Shown: positions 36,355-45,019, counted from the stretch's first letter. The stretch is DNA of 64,000 nucleotides from Aeromicrobium massiliense JC14 (GCF_000312105.1 NZ_HE978636.1:754841-818840), one strand, 5' to 3'. Numbers and translations are program-made. The notes: generated by a model from the sequence alone, not told the origin.

Positions 36355-37903
36355 CCGCCTGGCCCGGACGCAGCTGGGCGGCCCGGTCGGCCGCGGCCTC
36401 GGTCAGCACCCCGGCGACCGGGTAGCCGCCGGTCACGGGATGGTCGGCGAGCATGACGACGGGTTCGCCGCCGGGTGGCACCTGGACGGCGCCGCGCACG
36501 ATGCCCTCGCTCGGGAGCTGGCGTCCCGGCTCGGCGTGCGTGACCGGGGACGGCCCGCCGCCGGCCGGTCGCAGCCGGACCCCGACGCGGTCCGACCGCG
36601 GGTCGACCTCCCACGCGGTCGACGTGAGCGTGGAAGCGTCGGCGAGCCAGTCGTCCCGCGGTCCGCGCACGAGGTCGAGCGTGACCAGGCCTGCCGGCGG
36701 TGCGGGTACCGGAGCGACGTCGACCGCCGGGACGTCGTGCGGGGCCGGGCCGACGCCGAGCAGGTCGTCAGCCGCCAGCGGCGCGGGGCCGAGGCCGGCG
36801 AGCACGTCGCGCGACCGGGACCCGAGCACGTCCGGCGCCGTCCAGCCGCCGCGCACCGCCACGTAGGCGCGCAGGCCCGACCGGGCCGCCCCGAGCGCGA
36901 GCTCCTCGCCGGCGTGGAGCCGGAACGGCGCGTTCGTGCCCTGGCCGCGACCATCCACGAGCACGTCCAGGTCGGCGCCCGTAGCGACCAGGAGCAGGTC
37001 GCGGTCCTCCGCACGCAGGCGCAGGCCACCCAGGGTCACCTCGAGCGTCGCGGCGTCGCGCGGGTTCGCCAGCAACCGGTTGGCCAGCGCGTGGGCGGAC
37101 CGGTCCGCCGCGCCGGACGGGCCGACGCCGACCGAGGCGAGTCCGGGCCGGCCCTCGTCCTGCAGCGTCGTGAGCGGTCCCGGAGCCACGACCCGAACCC
37201 CACCCCCGGCCCCAGTCCCTGAGCCTGAGCCTGTCGAAGGGGCCTCGACAGGCTCGGCCAGCGGTCCGGTCCCTGAGCCTGTCGAAGGGACGTCCGGCAG
37301 CTCGTCGACGGCCACGAACCGCACCCGGGTCCCGGGCCGAAGCAGCGCGGGCGGGTCGCGTCGCAGGTCCCACAGCGGCAGGTTCGTGCGGCCGAGGAGC
37401 TGCCAGCCGCCGGGGGACTCGCGCGGGTAGACACCGCTCAGGTCGCCGGCCAGCCCCACCGACCCGGCCGGCACGCGGGGGCGGGGCTCGTCGCGACGAG
37501 GCACGTCCAGCCGCGGGTCGCCGCCGGAGAGGTAGGCGAACCCGGGCGCGAAGCCGCCGAACGCGACGTCCCACGGGGTCCCGGTGTGCGCGGCCACGAC
37601 CTCGTCCGGCGTCAGTCCGGTGAGCCGGGCGACGTCGTCGAGGTCCGGCCCGTCGTAGCGCACCGGCACCTCGACGAGGTCGCCGTGCTGCTGGTCGGCC
37701 GGGAAGGGACGGAGCTCCGCGAGCGCGTCCCGCACGGCGCTCAGGGCGGCAGGTGCCCGGACCACCACGAGCACGGTCCGCGCGCCCGGCACCACGTCCT
37801 CGACGTCGGCGAGCCCCGCCGCGCGCACCGCGGCAGCGAGCCCGACGACCTCCTCGGTGCCGGTCGCCTCCAGCAGGAGGGCCCGCTCGCCGACCGGTCT
37901 CAT
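36323..37903 (-). CDS. Fused 5-oxoprolinase subunits PxpB-PxpC (KipI-KipA)
   Basis: This 526-aa protein is a natural fusion. Residues 1-~200 are PxpB/KipI (GERALLLEA, then [16 protein letters not shown] and [24 protein letters not shown]). Residues ~233-526 are PxpC/KipA, the biotin-dependent carboxyltransferase-like domain ([35 protein letters not shown], the HPVTGGYPV block near the end). With PxpA it hydrolyses 5-oxoproline to glutamate using ATP. The linker (about residues 201-232) is encoded by copies of the TGAGCCTGTCGAAGG repeat. ATG 37903 overlaps the pxpA stop. Confidence 0.92.
   Translation of the reverse strand: MRPVGERALLLEATGTEEVVGLAAAVRAAGLADVEDVVPGARTVLVVVRAPAALSAVRDALAELRPFPADQQHGDLVEVPVRYDGPDLDDVARLTGLTPDEVVAAHTGTPWDVAFGGFAPGFAYLSGGDPRLDVPRRDEPRPRVPAGSVGLAGDLSGVYPRESPGGWQLLGRTNLPLWDLRRDPPALLRPGTRVRFVAVDELPDVPSTGSGTGPLAEPVEAPSTGSGSGTGAGGGVRVVAPGPLTTLQDEGRPGLASVGVGPSGAADRSAHALANRLLANPRDAATLEVTLGGLRLRAEDRDLLLVATGADLDVLVDGRGQGTNAPFRLHAGEELALGAARSGLRAYVAVRGGWTAPDVLGSRSRDVLAGLGPAPLAADDLLGVGPAPHDVPAVDVAPVPAPPAGLVTLDLVRGPRDDWLADASTLTSTAWEVDPRSDRVGVRLRPAGGGPSPVTHAEPGRQLPSEGIVRGAVQVPPGGEPVVMLADHPVTGGYPVAGVLTEAAADRAAQLRPGQAVSLRWVPAAR
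37217..37289. repeat. TGAGCCTGTCGAAGG repeat, locus B, translated as the PxpB-PxpC linker
   Basis: Three arms of the element are seen. A forward copy at 37217-37240 has a doubled GAGCCT. An inverted CGACAGGCTC follows at about 37246-37255. A second forward copy lies at 37271-37289. Read on the minus strand they encode the Ser/Thr/Gly/Pro-rich linker (STGSG, EPVEAP) between the two enzyme domains, in frame. Confidence 0.8.
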
Positions 37904-38661
37904 GCGAAGGGGCGCACCGCGACACCGGCGTCGGCCAGCGCCGCGCGCACGGCGCGAGCCATGTCCACTGCGCCGGGGGTGTCGCCGTGGACGCAGACCG
38001 AGTCGGCGTCGACCTCGACGACGCTGCCGTCGGCCGCCTCGACGGCCTGCTCGGTGGCTAGCCGGACGACGCGGGCGGCGACCTGCGCCGGGTCGTGCAG
38101 CACCGCGCCGGGCTCCGAGCGGGGCACGAGCGTGCCGTGCGCGGTGTAGGCCCGGTCGGCGAACGCCTCGCTGACGACGCGCAGGCCGCGGGACTCGGCG
38201 TGGCGCAGCAGTGCGGACCCCGGCAGGCCGACCACGGCCAGCGAGTCGTCGAAGGACTCGACGGCGTCCACGACGGCCAGCGCGTGCTCGTCGTGGTGGA
38301 CGGCGGTGTTGTAGAGCGCCCCGTGCGGCTTGACGTAGCTGAGCCGGGTGCCGGCCGCGCGGGCCATGCCGGCCAGGGCGCCGAGCTGGTAGACGACGTC
38401 GTGCGTCAGGTCGTCCCGGCCGGCGTCGACGAACCGTCGGCCGAAGCCGGCCAGGTCGCGGTACGACACCTGCGCGCCGACCCGGACGTCGTGGGCGGCC
38501 GCCCAGCGCAGCGTCCGGGCGAGCGTGGCCGGGTCGCCGGCGTGGAACCCGCAGGCCACGTTGGCGCTGGTGACGAGCTGCAGCATCGCCTCGTCGTCGC
38601 CGAGCTGCCAGCGGCCGAACGACTCGCCGACGTCGCTGTTCAGGTCGATGTGCGCGTCCAT
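37900..38661 (-). CDS. pxpA: 5-oxoprolinase subunit PxpA (LamB/YcsF family)
   Basis: This 253-aa YcsF/LamB-fold protein begins [16 protein letters not shown], with [15 protein letters not shown] near residue 31, [10 protein letters not shown] near 108 and the closing [11 protein letters not shown] near 227, all family signatures. It supplies the ATP-dependent ring-opening activity on 5-oxoproline with PxpBC. It is the first gene of a two-gene operon with a 4-bp overlap. A CAGACT hexamer six bases before the ATG suggests a leaderless start. Confidence 0.93.
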   Translation of the reverse strand: MDAHIDLNSDVGESFGRWQLGDDEAMLQLVTSANVACGFHAGDPATLARTLRWAAAHDVRVGAQVSYRDLAGFGRRFVDAGRDDLTHDVVYQLGALAGMARAAGTRLSYVKPHGALYNTAVHHDEHALAVVDAVESFDDSLAVVGLPGSALLRHAESRGLRVVSEAFADRAYTAHGTLVPRSEPGAVLHDPAQVAARVVRLATEQAVEAADGSVVEVDADSVCVHGDTPGAVDMARAVRAALADAGVAVRPFA

Positions 38662-38718
38662 GCCCCCAGTCTGGCCCGTCCCCCGTTCGGCGGGCGATGA
38701 CGTGGGACGCTTCGGCGC

Positions 38719-38991
38719 ATGACACGACGAGGGACGCGGCTCCTGGTGATCGGCACGGCGCTGGTGGCGTTCGGGGCCGGCGTGCTGTTGTGGGGTGCCT
38801 TGGACCTGGCGGCCACCGGCTATCGGGTCGACGAGGAGGGCACCAGCTCGCGCCGGGCGGACGACCTGCTCGGCTGGGGCGGCCTCGCGCTCGGCCTGCT
38901 GTCCGCCGCACTCGGCGCAGTCGTCCTGGCGCTCGCCGAGTCCCGTCTCGACCAGGACGCGCGCGACGCGGAGAAGCGCCGTGTCGCGTGA
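38719..38991 (+). CDS. Small two-helix membrane protein
   Basis: This 90-aa protein has two hydrophobic helices (about residues 9-29 and 50-72) separated by a short polar loop, and ends in a charged Arg/Asp/Glu-rich tail. No family is recognised. A GACGCT hexamer lies seven bases before the ATG, the same spacing as the leaderless -10 boxes elsewhere. It overlaps the next membrane protein gene by 11 bp, so the two are co-translated. Confidence 0.6.
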   Translation: MTRRGTRLLVIGTALVAFGAGVLLWGALDLAATGYRVDEEGTSSRRADDLLGWGGLALGLLSAALGAVVLALAESRLDQDARDAEKRRVA

Positions 38992-39580
38992 CCGCGACGA
39001 GCGGCTCCCTCTCGGCCTTGGCTACTGGGTGCAGGCCCCGCTCGGGGCGGCCCTGGCCGCCGGGATGTTCTGGGCCGGGTCGCACGCGGCAGCCGGATGG
39101 CGTCCGGTCCTGCTGCTGGTCGGGACGGTGCCGGCGCTCTACGCGGCGTACGTCGTGCTCATGCCCGTCGTCGCCCTCGGAGCGTTCCGCGCGCTCGAGG
39201 CGTTGAGCGAGGACGCGAAGGATCCGGCGGATGGTCGCTCGCCGGCGCGCCGACCGCGTCAGCGCCGTGGACTACCGCCCGCGCCCTGCGGGACCCACCA
39301 CTGGGTGGACGCCGACGAGTCCACTCGCCTCGTCCGGCGTCGGCTGCTGGTCGACGACCGTGGCCGGGTGGTGCACGAGGACGAGCACGACCGCCGGCGC
39401 GACGTGGCGCTGGGCCTCGGACTCGCCGTCACCGTCGCCCTTGCGGTGCTGAGCGGACGCCTCGAGTCCGCAGCCGGTGGCGTCTTCTTCGCGCTCGCCG
39501 TGATGCTCGGCTGCGGGCTGGTGGCCGTCGTCGCCGTGCGGGTCGCGGGCCGGGTCACCGTGTCGCGGCTCGGGTCCTAG
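38981..39580 (+). CDS. Membrane protein of unknown function
   Basis: This 199-aa protein starts at GTG 38981, inside the end of the previous gene. It has two hydrophobic helices near the N-terminus (about 14-34 and 40-65), a polar cytoplasmic middle rich in Arg/Pro/Asp with a [22 protein letters not shown] stretch (written here as two parts: VRRRLLVDD and [10 protein letters not shown]), and two C-terminal helices (~145-190). I recognise no family. Its TAG stop shares the CTAG palindrome with the stop of the convergent thioesterase gene. Confidence 0.55.
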   Translation: MSRDRDERLPLGLGYWVQAPLGAALAAGMFWAGSHAAAGWRPVLLLVGTVPALYAAYVVLMPVVALGAFRALEALSEDAKDPADGRSPARRPRQRRGLPPAPCGTHHWVDADESTRLVRRRLLVDDRGRVVHEDEHDRRRDVALGLGLAVTVALAVLSGRLESAAGGVFFALAVMLGCGLVAVVAVRVAGRVTVSRLGS

Positions 39581-40065
39581 ACCGGGAAGACGGCGCAGGC
39601 GCTGGAGGCCGTGGCGAGCAGGCGTCCGTCGGCGTCGCGGATGTCGCCCTCGGCGAACGCCGCGCGCGAGCCGGGCTTGGTCACCCAGCCGTGGGCCGTG
39701 ACCGTGCCGGTGTCGACCGTGATCGGGCGCAGGAAGCTGACCTTGATCTCCAGCGACGTGTAGGCCTGACCGGCCGGCAGCGTCGAGTGCACCGCGCAGC
39801 CGCACACCGAGTCGAGCAGGGTCGCGTAGAAGCCGCCGTGCACCGAGCCGATCGGGTTGTAGTGCGACTCGTCCGGGACGGCCGTGAACACGACGTCGCC
39901 CGGCTCGACCGAGACGAAGCCCATGTCCAGGTGGGCCGCGATCGGGGCGCCGGGCAGCTCGCCCTTGAGGATCGCGCGGAGGTAGTCGACGCCGCTCATC
40001 GTGCGCGCGGCCGCCGCCTGCGGGCGCGGGTCGGTCCAGGTGATCGTCCTGCTCTTCTCGCTCAT
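39577..40065 (-). CDS. PaaI-type hotdog-fold thioesterase
   Basis: This 162-aa hotdog thioesterase has PIGSVHGGFYATLLDSVCGCAV near residue 80 (shown split: PIGSVHGGF, then LLDSVCGCAV), the HGG-(x)n-D signature of PaaI/4HBT enzymes, followed by SLEIKVSFLRPI. It would hydrolyse acyl- or aryl-CoA thioesters. The start is ATG 40065, with TACCGT six bases upstream (leaderless). It diverges from an HxlR regulator, and a shared operator lies between. Confidence 0.87.
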   Translation of the reverse strand: MSEKSRTITWTDPRPQAAAARTMSGVDYLRAILKGELPGAPIAAHLDMGFVSVEPGDVVFTAVPDESHYNPIGSVHGGFYATLLDSVCGCAVHSTLPAGQAYTSLEIKVSFLRPITVDTGTVTAHGWVTKPGSRAAFAEGDIRDADGRLLATASSACAVFPV

Positions 40066-40116
40066 GCCGGGACGGTAGCATCTGGGTACGTCATCCGTAC
40101 CCAGCCAGGAGCGACC
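40066..40116. promoter_or_regulatory. HxlR operator and divergent thioesterase/HxlR promoter
   Basis: A perfect inverted repeat TGGGTAC-(7 nt)-GTACCCA spans 40083-40103. The GTAC-N7-GTAC core matches the architecture known for HxlR/YodB-type operators. The minus-strand TACCGT (40072-40077), six bases before the thioesterase ATG, abuts it. CCAGGAG before the HxlR ATG serves as its ribosome binding site. Confidence 0.7.
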
Positions 40117-40584
40117 ATGACCGCGACGTTCGCCGAGCTCGACTCCGGCACCTGCTCCATCGCCCGCGCCACGGGCCTGCTCGGCGACCGCTGGAGCATC
40201 CTCGTGGTCCGCGACGTGCTGAACGGAGTGCGTCGTTTCGACGCCCTGGCCGACCACCTCGGGGTCTCGCGCGACGTCCTGCGCCGCCGCCTCGCCGCCC
40301 TCGTGGACGCCGGCGTGCTGGAGCGGGTCGAGTACCGCGAGGAGGGGCAGCGTCCGCGCGCGGAGTACCGCCTGACCGACGCCGGCCTTGAGCTCGTCCC
40401 GGTGCTGGTCGCCTTCCTCGACTGGGGTGACCGCCACCTCGGTGACGACGCCGGCGCGCCGGCCGTCGTCCGGCACGACTGCGGCGCACCCGCGCGGGCC
40501 CGCCTGGTGTGCGCCGACGGCCACGTGGTCGAGGACGCTCGCGAGACCCGGCTCGAGCCCGGCCCCGGCGCCCGCCCGCGCTGA
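40117..40584 (+). CDS. HxlR family winged-helix transcriptional regulator
   Basis: This 155-aa protein has an HxlR domain: an N-terminal cysteine in SGTCSIARATGLLGDRW (often redox-sensing in this family), helix-turn-helix ALADHLGVSRDVLRRRL near residue 47, and the wing ERVEYREEGQRPRAEY near 70. The C-terminus adds a DCG...C-containing segment (~residues 122-140) with two further cysteines. It likely represses itself and the divergent thioesterase through the palindrome between them, and may sense electrophiles or quinones. Confidence 0.9.
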   Translation: MTATFAELDSGTCSIARATGLLGDRWSILVVRDVLNGVRRFDALADHLGVSRDVLRRRLAALVDAGVLERVEYREEGQRPRAEYRLTDAGLELVPVLVAFLDWGDRHLGDDAGAPAVVRHDCGAPARARLVCADGHVVEDARETRLEPGPGARPR

Positions 40585-40966
40585 GGCGCGCCGCCGGTCC
40601 CGCCCGTACGGTCGGGGATGACGCACGTGGCGTGGACATGGACGGGATGTGAAATCGCGCTCTTCGTGCTTCAGCCTGCAACCCTGCGGGTCATCAGGCG
40701 TGACCGTGTGACGCCAGGACGCGGCTTCCGGCCGTGCACCCATCATTCGCAGCTCGTCCGGTTCACTAGGAACGGCCGAGGTGGCCAGTTGGAACGATTT
40801 CCTGCGCGGAGTGTCTCGGATCTGCGACTCTCAACCGACCAATTAGCGGCCGGGAACGAGCGGACCAAGCATGACGACCCTACATTCGCGTACAGCGCGA
40901 ACCATCAGCCTCGCTGCAGCCGCCGCGGTGGCCTGCGCGATTGCCGTCTGAGCGGCAAGGAGAACC
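40585..40966 (+). other. Gene-poor 382-bp stretch of lower GC
   Basis: Base composition falls to roughly 58-60% G+C and codon-position bias is lost, unlike the flanking genes. A frame open from 40618 to 41040 has no plausible codon usage or family resemblance and is not called. The only item kept is a 26-codon signal-peptide-like frame at 40871-40951. AAGGAG before 40967 is the ribosome binding site of the next gene. Confidence 0.5.
40871..40951 (+). CDS. Possible 26-aa signal-peptide-like small ORF
   Basis: ATG 40871 to TGA 40951 encodes a Ser/Thr/Arg head followed by a hydrophobic ISLAAAAAVACAIAV stretch: either a lone membrane helix or a truncated signal peptide. It ends 15 bp before the next gene, which itself begins with a signal peptide. 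It could be a leader peptide, a small membrane protein or a frameshifted remnant of a duplicated secretory N-terminus. The ribosome binding site is weak. Confidence 0.3.
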   Translation: MTTLHSRTARTISLAAAAAVACAIAV

Positions 40967-41566
40967 ATGCGCAAGGTGTCGAGCGTGGCGACAGCAGGGC
41001 TAGCCGGTGTTCTGGTTCTCGGCGCGACCGCGGTTGCTGACGCTGACCAGTCCACCATCCGGGACAAGAGAGCGGACGTCCTGGTCGGCTCGGTGTACGA
41101 CGAGGACGGCGACGACTTCCGGCGGATGAATGCCATCGAAAGCCGCGCTTCGGGCATCGACATCACCAGCGGACGGTTCAAGCACGGCAAGAAGACGATC
41201 AGCGTCACGCTGCGGTTCGCTCGGCTGAAGTCGAACACGATCGTCCTCACCGAGTTCTACGTGCCTGGGCGCAAGAAGGCCGCCTTCACCCTCCGGGCCA
41301 CGACGGAGCACGCCCGCGCGACGGTCGTGCGCGGAAGCACGGGACGGGAAGCCTGCACGGCGAAGCTCCGCGCTCGCCGAGGCGAGAACGGCTCCGTGAC
41401 CGCCACGATCAGGCGATCGTGCCTGGGCAGTCCCTCGAAGCTTCGGATGGCCACGACGGCCGTCCGGTTCTCCTACCGAGGGGGAGAGCTGCTGAGTGCC
41501 GGAGACCCGTTGTCGGGCAAGAAGGTCCAGTCCGCACAGAAGACGCCCTTCCTGCGCTCGAACTGA
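40967..41566 (+). CDS. Orphan secreted protein of unknown function
   Basis: This 199-aa protein has a signal peptide (VSSVATAGLAGVLVLGATAVA, written here as two parts: VSSVATAGLAGV, LVLGATAVA; probable cleavage after ADA). The mature part is beta-rich and basic with two cysteines (EACTAK, RRSCLG) that probably form one disulfide. No family recognised. Codon use is less GC-biased than the neighbours, so it may be transferred DNA. AAGGAG lies eight bases before the ATG. Confidence 0.6.
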   Translation: MRKVSSVATAGLAGVLVLGATAVADADQSTIRDKRADVLVGSVYDEDGDDFRRMNAIESRASGIDITSGRFKHGKKTISVTLRFARLKSNTIVLTEFYVPGRKKAAFTLRATTEHARATVVRGSTGREACTAKLRARRGENGSVTATIRRSCLGSPSKLRMATTAVRFSYRGGELLSAGDPLSGKKVQSAQKTPFLRSN

Positions 41567-41788
41567 GCTATCCGCTGGCTCGACTGAGGAATCGTCAGTG
41601 CCGCGCGCCTGCAGGACGTCGACCCGAGAATCTTGCGGCCGTGCGGTGGCGCCGGCCGCGTAGGCCGGGCCGATGGCCCCGACGAGCGGTTCGACCACGC
41701 CCTGACGGAACCGGGGGATGTCCTCCGCCTGATCCAGAACTTAAAAGCAGGGTTGACTGTTTGTTGCTCGCTCTGCCACGGTGTGAGC

Positions 41789-42403
41789 GTGACCACATCG
41801 ACCGCCCGCGTGCGCACGCCGCAGGCCGAGCGCAGCCGGGCCATGCGCGAGCGGCTCATGGAGGCGACCATCGAGTGCCTGGCTGAGCTGGGCTGGGCCC
41901 GCACGACCACCACCGTCGTGTCCCGCCGCGCGGGCGTCTCGCGCGGTGCCCAGCTGCACCACTTCCCGGCCAAGCTCGACCTCGTCCTGGCCTCGGTCGA
42001 GCACCTGACCGACCGTCGCCGTGACGAGATGACCCGCGCGGCGGACGACCTGCCCACCCAGGGCCGCACGCGCGCCGTGCTCGAGATCCTGAGCGAGCAC
42101 TTCACCTCGCCGGTGTTCACCGCCGCGCTCGAGCTGTGGGTCGCCGCGCGCACCGACGACGAGCTGCGGGCATCCGTCGCGCCGCTGGAGCGCCACATCG
42201 GCCGCGAGACCCACGCCTACGCCTGCCAGCTGCTCGGCGTCGACGACGCGGTCGGCGACAACCGGGCGCACGTGCAGGCCACGATGGACCTGCTCCGCGG
42301 GCTGGGCCTGGCCGAGACGCTCAACGACGACTCCAAGCGGCGGGCGGTCATCCTCGACGCCTGGGCCGACACCCTCGACGCACGGCTGGAGCGGAAGCAG
42401 TGA
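41789..42403 (+). CDS. TetR family transcriptional regulator (probable regulator of the isoprenoid catabolic operon)
   Basis: This 204-aa protein has a TetR HTH: ATIECLAELGWARTTTTVV then SRRAGVSRGAQLHHFPAK (about residues 29-65). The ligand domain is of the TetR_C type, with FTSPVFTAALELWVAARTD. GTG 41789 is chosen; GTG 41783 is also possible. A TTGACT (41753-41758) may be its -35. It precedes, on the same strand and by 76 bp, the TIGR03084/AtuA operon, so it is the natural candidate regulator of that operon. Its stop is inside a GTGAGCGAGCG repeat. Confidence 0.85.
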   Translation: MTTSTARVRTPQAERSRAMRERLMEATIECLAELGWARTTTTVVSRRAGVSRGAQLHHFPAKLDLVLASVEHLTDRRRDEMTRAADDLPTQGRTRAVLEILSEHFTSPVFTAALELWVAARTDDELRASVAPLERHIGRETHAYACQLLGVDDAVGDNRAHVQATMDLLRGLGLAETLNDDSKRRAVILDAWADTLDARLERKQ

Positions 42404-42420
42404 GCGAGCGCCAGCGAGCG
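42400..42420 (+). repeat. GTGAGCGAGCG stop-codon repeat, copy 2
   Basis: This 21-bp sequence equals the copy at 3076-3095 apart from one inserted C. Again the TGA of the upstream gene (TetR) is contained in it. Confidence 0.6.
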
Positions 42421-42479
42421 ATCATCGAGGTCCTCATGGCGGGGCCTTCGTACCGTGCTCTTCCCACGGAGGTGCCGGC

Positions 42480-43274
42480 ATGAAGGCGACGTTGGACGGC
42501 GTGCTGAAGGACCTGGCCGAGGAGAGCGCGCTGCTCGACGGATGGGTCGCCGAGCTGGACGCGGCCGGCTGGGCCACGGTCACGACGCCGGAGGGCTGGA
42601 CCGTCGCCCACCAGGTGGCGCACCTGTACTGGACCGACCTCGCCTCGCTCGATGCGATCATCGACCCCGACGCGTTCGGCCGGTCGTTGCGCACCGCGGC
42701 GGCCGAGGGCGACGGCTTCGTCGACCGCGAGGCCGAGCGGCTGGCGGCGCTCGAGCCGGCCGACCTGCTCCAGCGCTGGCGCCAGGGCCGGGGCATGCTC
42801 GCCTCCGCGCTGCGCGGCGTCCCCGACGGGACGAAGGTGCCGTGGTTCGGCCCGCCGATGAGCCCGGCCTCGATGGCGACGGCGCGCTTCATGGAGACGT
42901 GGGCCCACGCGCACGACGTGGCCGAGGCGCTGGGCCGTCCGTACCCGCGGCGCGACAGCGTCCGGCACGTCGTCCACCTCGGCTTCCGGACGCGCGCCTT
43001 CGCGCACGGGGTCCGCGGCCTGCCGCTGCCCGAGCAGGAGGTGCGGCTCGAGCTGCGCGGCCCGTCGGGCGAGACCTGGACGTGGGGTCCGGCGTGGGCC
43101 ACGCAGCGGGTCACCGGCGACGCGTACGACTTCGCCCTGCTCGCCACCCGGCGCCGGCACGTCGACGACGTGAAGGTGCGCGCCGAGGGCGCCGAGGCGG
43201 AGCAGTGGCTGACCATCGTCCAGGCGTTCGCCGGGCAGCCCGGCAACGACCCGAAGCCGCGGGGACGCGCATGA
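42480..43274 (+). CDS. TIGR03084 family metal-binding protein (DinB/maleylpyruvate-isomerase fold)
   Basis: This 264-aa protein carries the N-terminal mycothiol-dependent-isomerase/DinB-type four-helix domain with probable metal ligands in TVAHQVAHLYWTD (about residue 47) and METWAHAHDVAEA (about 140-147). The family is often encoded beside AtuA-like proteins in actinobacteria. Its reaction is unknown; thiol-dependent isomerisation or hydrolysis in the pathway is possible. It overlaps the AtuA gene by 4 bp and starts the catabolic operon. Confidence 0.82.
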   Translation: MKATLDGVLKDLAEESALLDGWVAELDAAGWATVTTPEGWTVAHQVAHLYWTDLASLDAIIDPDAFGRSLRTAAAEGDGFVDREAERLAALEPADLLQRWRQGRGMLASALRGVPDGTKVPWFGPPMSPASMATARFMETWAHAHDVAEALGRPYPRRDSVRHVVHLGFRTRAFAHGVRGLPLPEQEVRLELRGPSGETWTWGPAWATQRVTGDAYDFALLATRRRHVDDVKVRAEGAEAEQWLTIVQAFAGQPGNDPKPRGRA

Positions 43275-45019
43275 CGAGGGCGCCCGTCCGCATCGGCAAC
43301 GCCTCGGGCTTCTACGGCGACCGGCTGTCGGCCGCCCGCGAGATGCTCGAGGGCGGCGACCTGGACTACCTGACCGGCGACTGGCTGGCCGAGCTGACGA
43401 TGCTCATCCTCGGCCGCGACCGGATGAAGGACCCGGCGCTGGGCTACGCCAAGACCTTCGTGGCGCAGATGCGCGACACGATGGCGCTGGCGAAGGAGCG
43501 CGGCGTCCGCGTCGTCAGCAACGCCGGCGGGCTCAACCCGGCGGGCCTCGCGGACGCGCTGCGGGCCATCGCCGCCGAGCAGGGCCTGGACGTCACGATC
43601 GCCCACGTCGAGGGCGACGACCTGCTGCCCCGCGCCGCCGAGCTCGGCTTCCCCGGTGTGCTGACCGCCAACGCCTACCTCGGCGGGTTCGGTATCGCCG
43701 AGGCGCTGCGTCGCGGCGCGGACGTCGTGGTCACCGGACGCGTCACCGACGCCTCCGTCGTCGTCGGCCCCGCGATCGCCCACCACGGCTGGGGTCGCGA
43801 CGACCTGGACGCGCTGGCCGGCGCCGTCGTCGCCGGGCACGTCATCGAGTGCGGCACGCAGGCCACCGGCGGAAACTTCAGCGGCTTCACCGCGCTGGAC
43901 GTCGCGCGTCCGCTCGGCTTCCCGCTGGCCGAGGTGGCCGCGGACGGCTCGTGCGTCATCACCAAGCACGCGGGCACCGGAGGCGCGGTCACCGTCGACA
44001 CCGTCACGGCGCAGCTCGTCTACGAGATCCAGGGCCCGCTCTACGCCGGCCCGGACGTCGTCACCGACCTCGGCGGCCTGACCGTCGAGCAGGAGGACAC
44101 CGACCGCGTGCGCGTCTCGGGGGCGCGCGGGTCGGTGCCGCCGCCGGACGCGAAGGTCTGCCTCAACGAGCTCGGCGGCTTCCGCAACGGCGTCGAGCTG
44201 CTGGTCACCGGCTTGGACGTCGACGCCAAGGTCGACTGGGTCCGCACCCAGGTCGAGGCCGCGCTCGACCCCCGCCCGCAGCTCGTCGAGTGGCACCTCG
44301 AGCGCGCCGCCGACGGGGACCCGCTGACCCAGGCCGCGGCCACGTCGCGGCTGCGCTGCACGGTCAAGGACCCGAGCCCCGACCCGGTCGGCCGCGCGTT
44401 CAGCTCCGCGGTGGTCGAGCTCGCGCTCGCCTCCTACCCGGGGTTCGCGGTCACCGCGCCGCCGGCGAAGGGCGCCCCGTTCGGCGTCTACCGGGCCGCG
44501 TACGTGCCGCAGGACGAGGTGCCGCACCGCGTCGTGCTGGCCAGCGGCGAGACGGTCGAGATCGACCCGCCCGCCCGGACCGTCCCGGTCCCTGAGCATG
44601 TCGAAGGGACGTCCGAAGGGCTCCTTTCGACAGGCTCAAGGAGCGGAGCGGCGGACGAGACCACGGACGTCCCGCTCGGGCGCCTGCTGCACGCTCGCTC
44701 GGGCGACAAGGGCGGCGACGCGAACGTCGGCGTCTGGGTCCCGGCCGACCACCCCCGTCGGGACGAGGCCTACGCCTGGCTCGTGGCGTGGCTGACCCCT
44801 GACCGCGTCCGCGCCCTGCTGCCCGAGGCGGACGGCCTGGACGTCGTCGTCCAGCCGCTGCCCGGCCCTCGCGCGGTCAACGTCGTCCTGCCCAGACTGC
44901 TCGGCGACGGCGTCGCCGCGTCCACCCGGCTCGACCCCCAGGCCAAGGGCCTGGGCGAGTGGCTGCGCGCCCGCGTCGCCGCCGTGCCGGCCCACCTGCT
45001 CGTCGAAGGAGAACGATGA
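43271..45019 (+). CDS. Acyclic terpene utilization AtuA family protein (DUF1446 core plus C-terminal domain)
   Basis: This 582-aa AtuA-like protein starts RIGNASGFYGDR (residue 7). Its DUF1446 core contains NAGGLNPAGLADAL, GRVTDASVVVGPA, and ECGTQATGGNFSGF. The C-terminal AtuA-like domain (about 465-582) begins LLHARSGDKGGDANVGVW. AtuA is needed for citronellol/geraniol degradation in pseudomonads but has no defined reaction. The inter-domain linker (about 440-460) is encoded by a TGAGCCTGTCGAAGG repeat pair. It is coupled to the downstream acyl-CoA dehydrogenase (ATGA). Confidence 0.88.
   Translation: MTRAPVRIGNASGFYGDRLSAAREMLEGGDLDYLTGDWLAELTMLILGRDRMKDPALGYAKTFVAQMRDTMALAKERGVRVVSNAGGLNPAGLADALRAIAAEQGLDVTIAHVEGDDLLPRAAELGFPGVLTANAYLGGFGIAEALRRGADVVVTGRVTDASVVVGPAIAHHGWGRDDLDALAGAVVAGHVIECGTQATGGNFSGFTALDVARPLGFPLAEVAADGSCVITKHAGTGGAVTVDTVTAQLVYEIQGPLYAGPDVVTDLGGLTVEQEDTDRVRVSGARGSVPPPDAKVCLNELGGFRNGVELLVTGLDVDAKVDWVRTQVEAALDPRPQLVEWHLERAADGDPLTQAAATSRLRCTVKDPSPDPVGRAFSSAVVELALASYPGFAVTAPPAKGAPFGVYRAAYVPQDEVPHRVVLASGETVEIDPPARTVPVPEHVEGTSEGLLSTGSRSGAADETTDVPLGRLLHARSGDKGGDANVGVWVPADHPRRDEAYAWLVAWLTPDRVRALLPEADGLDVVVQPLPGPRAVNVVLPRLLGDGVAASTRLDPQAKGLGEWLRARVAAVPAHLLVEGER
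44590..44642. repeat. TGAGCCTGTCGAAGG repeat, locus C, translated as the AtuA inter-domain linker
   Basis: A forward copy CCCTGAGCATGTCGAAGGG (44590-44608) faces an inverted copy around TTTCGACAGGCTCAAGG (44625-44641). They are read in frame as PVPEHVEGTS ... LLSTGS between the two AtuA domains. Confidence 0.8.

Noticed and set aside
40618-41040. A 140-codon frame in the lower-GC stretch
   Set aside because: No codon bias, no ribosome binding site, overlaps the better-supported secreted protein start, mixed composition.
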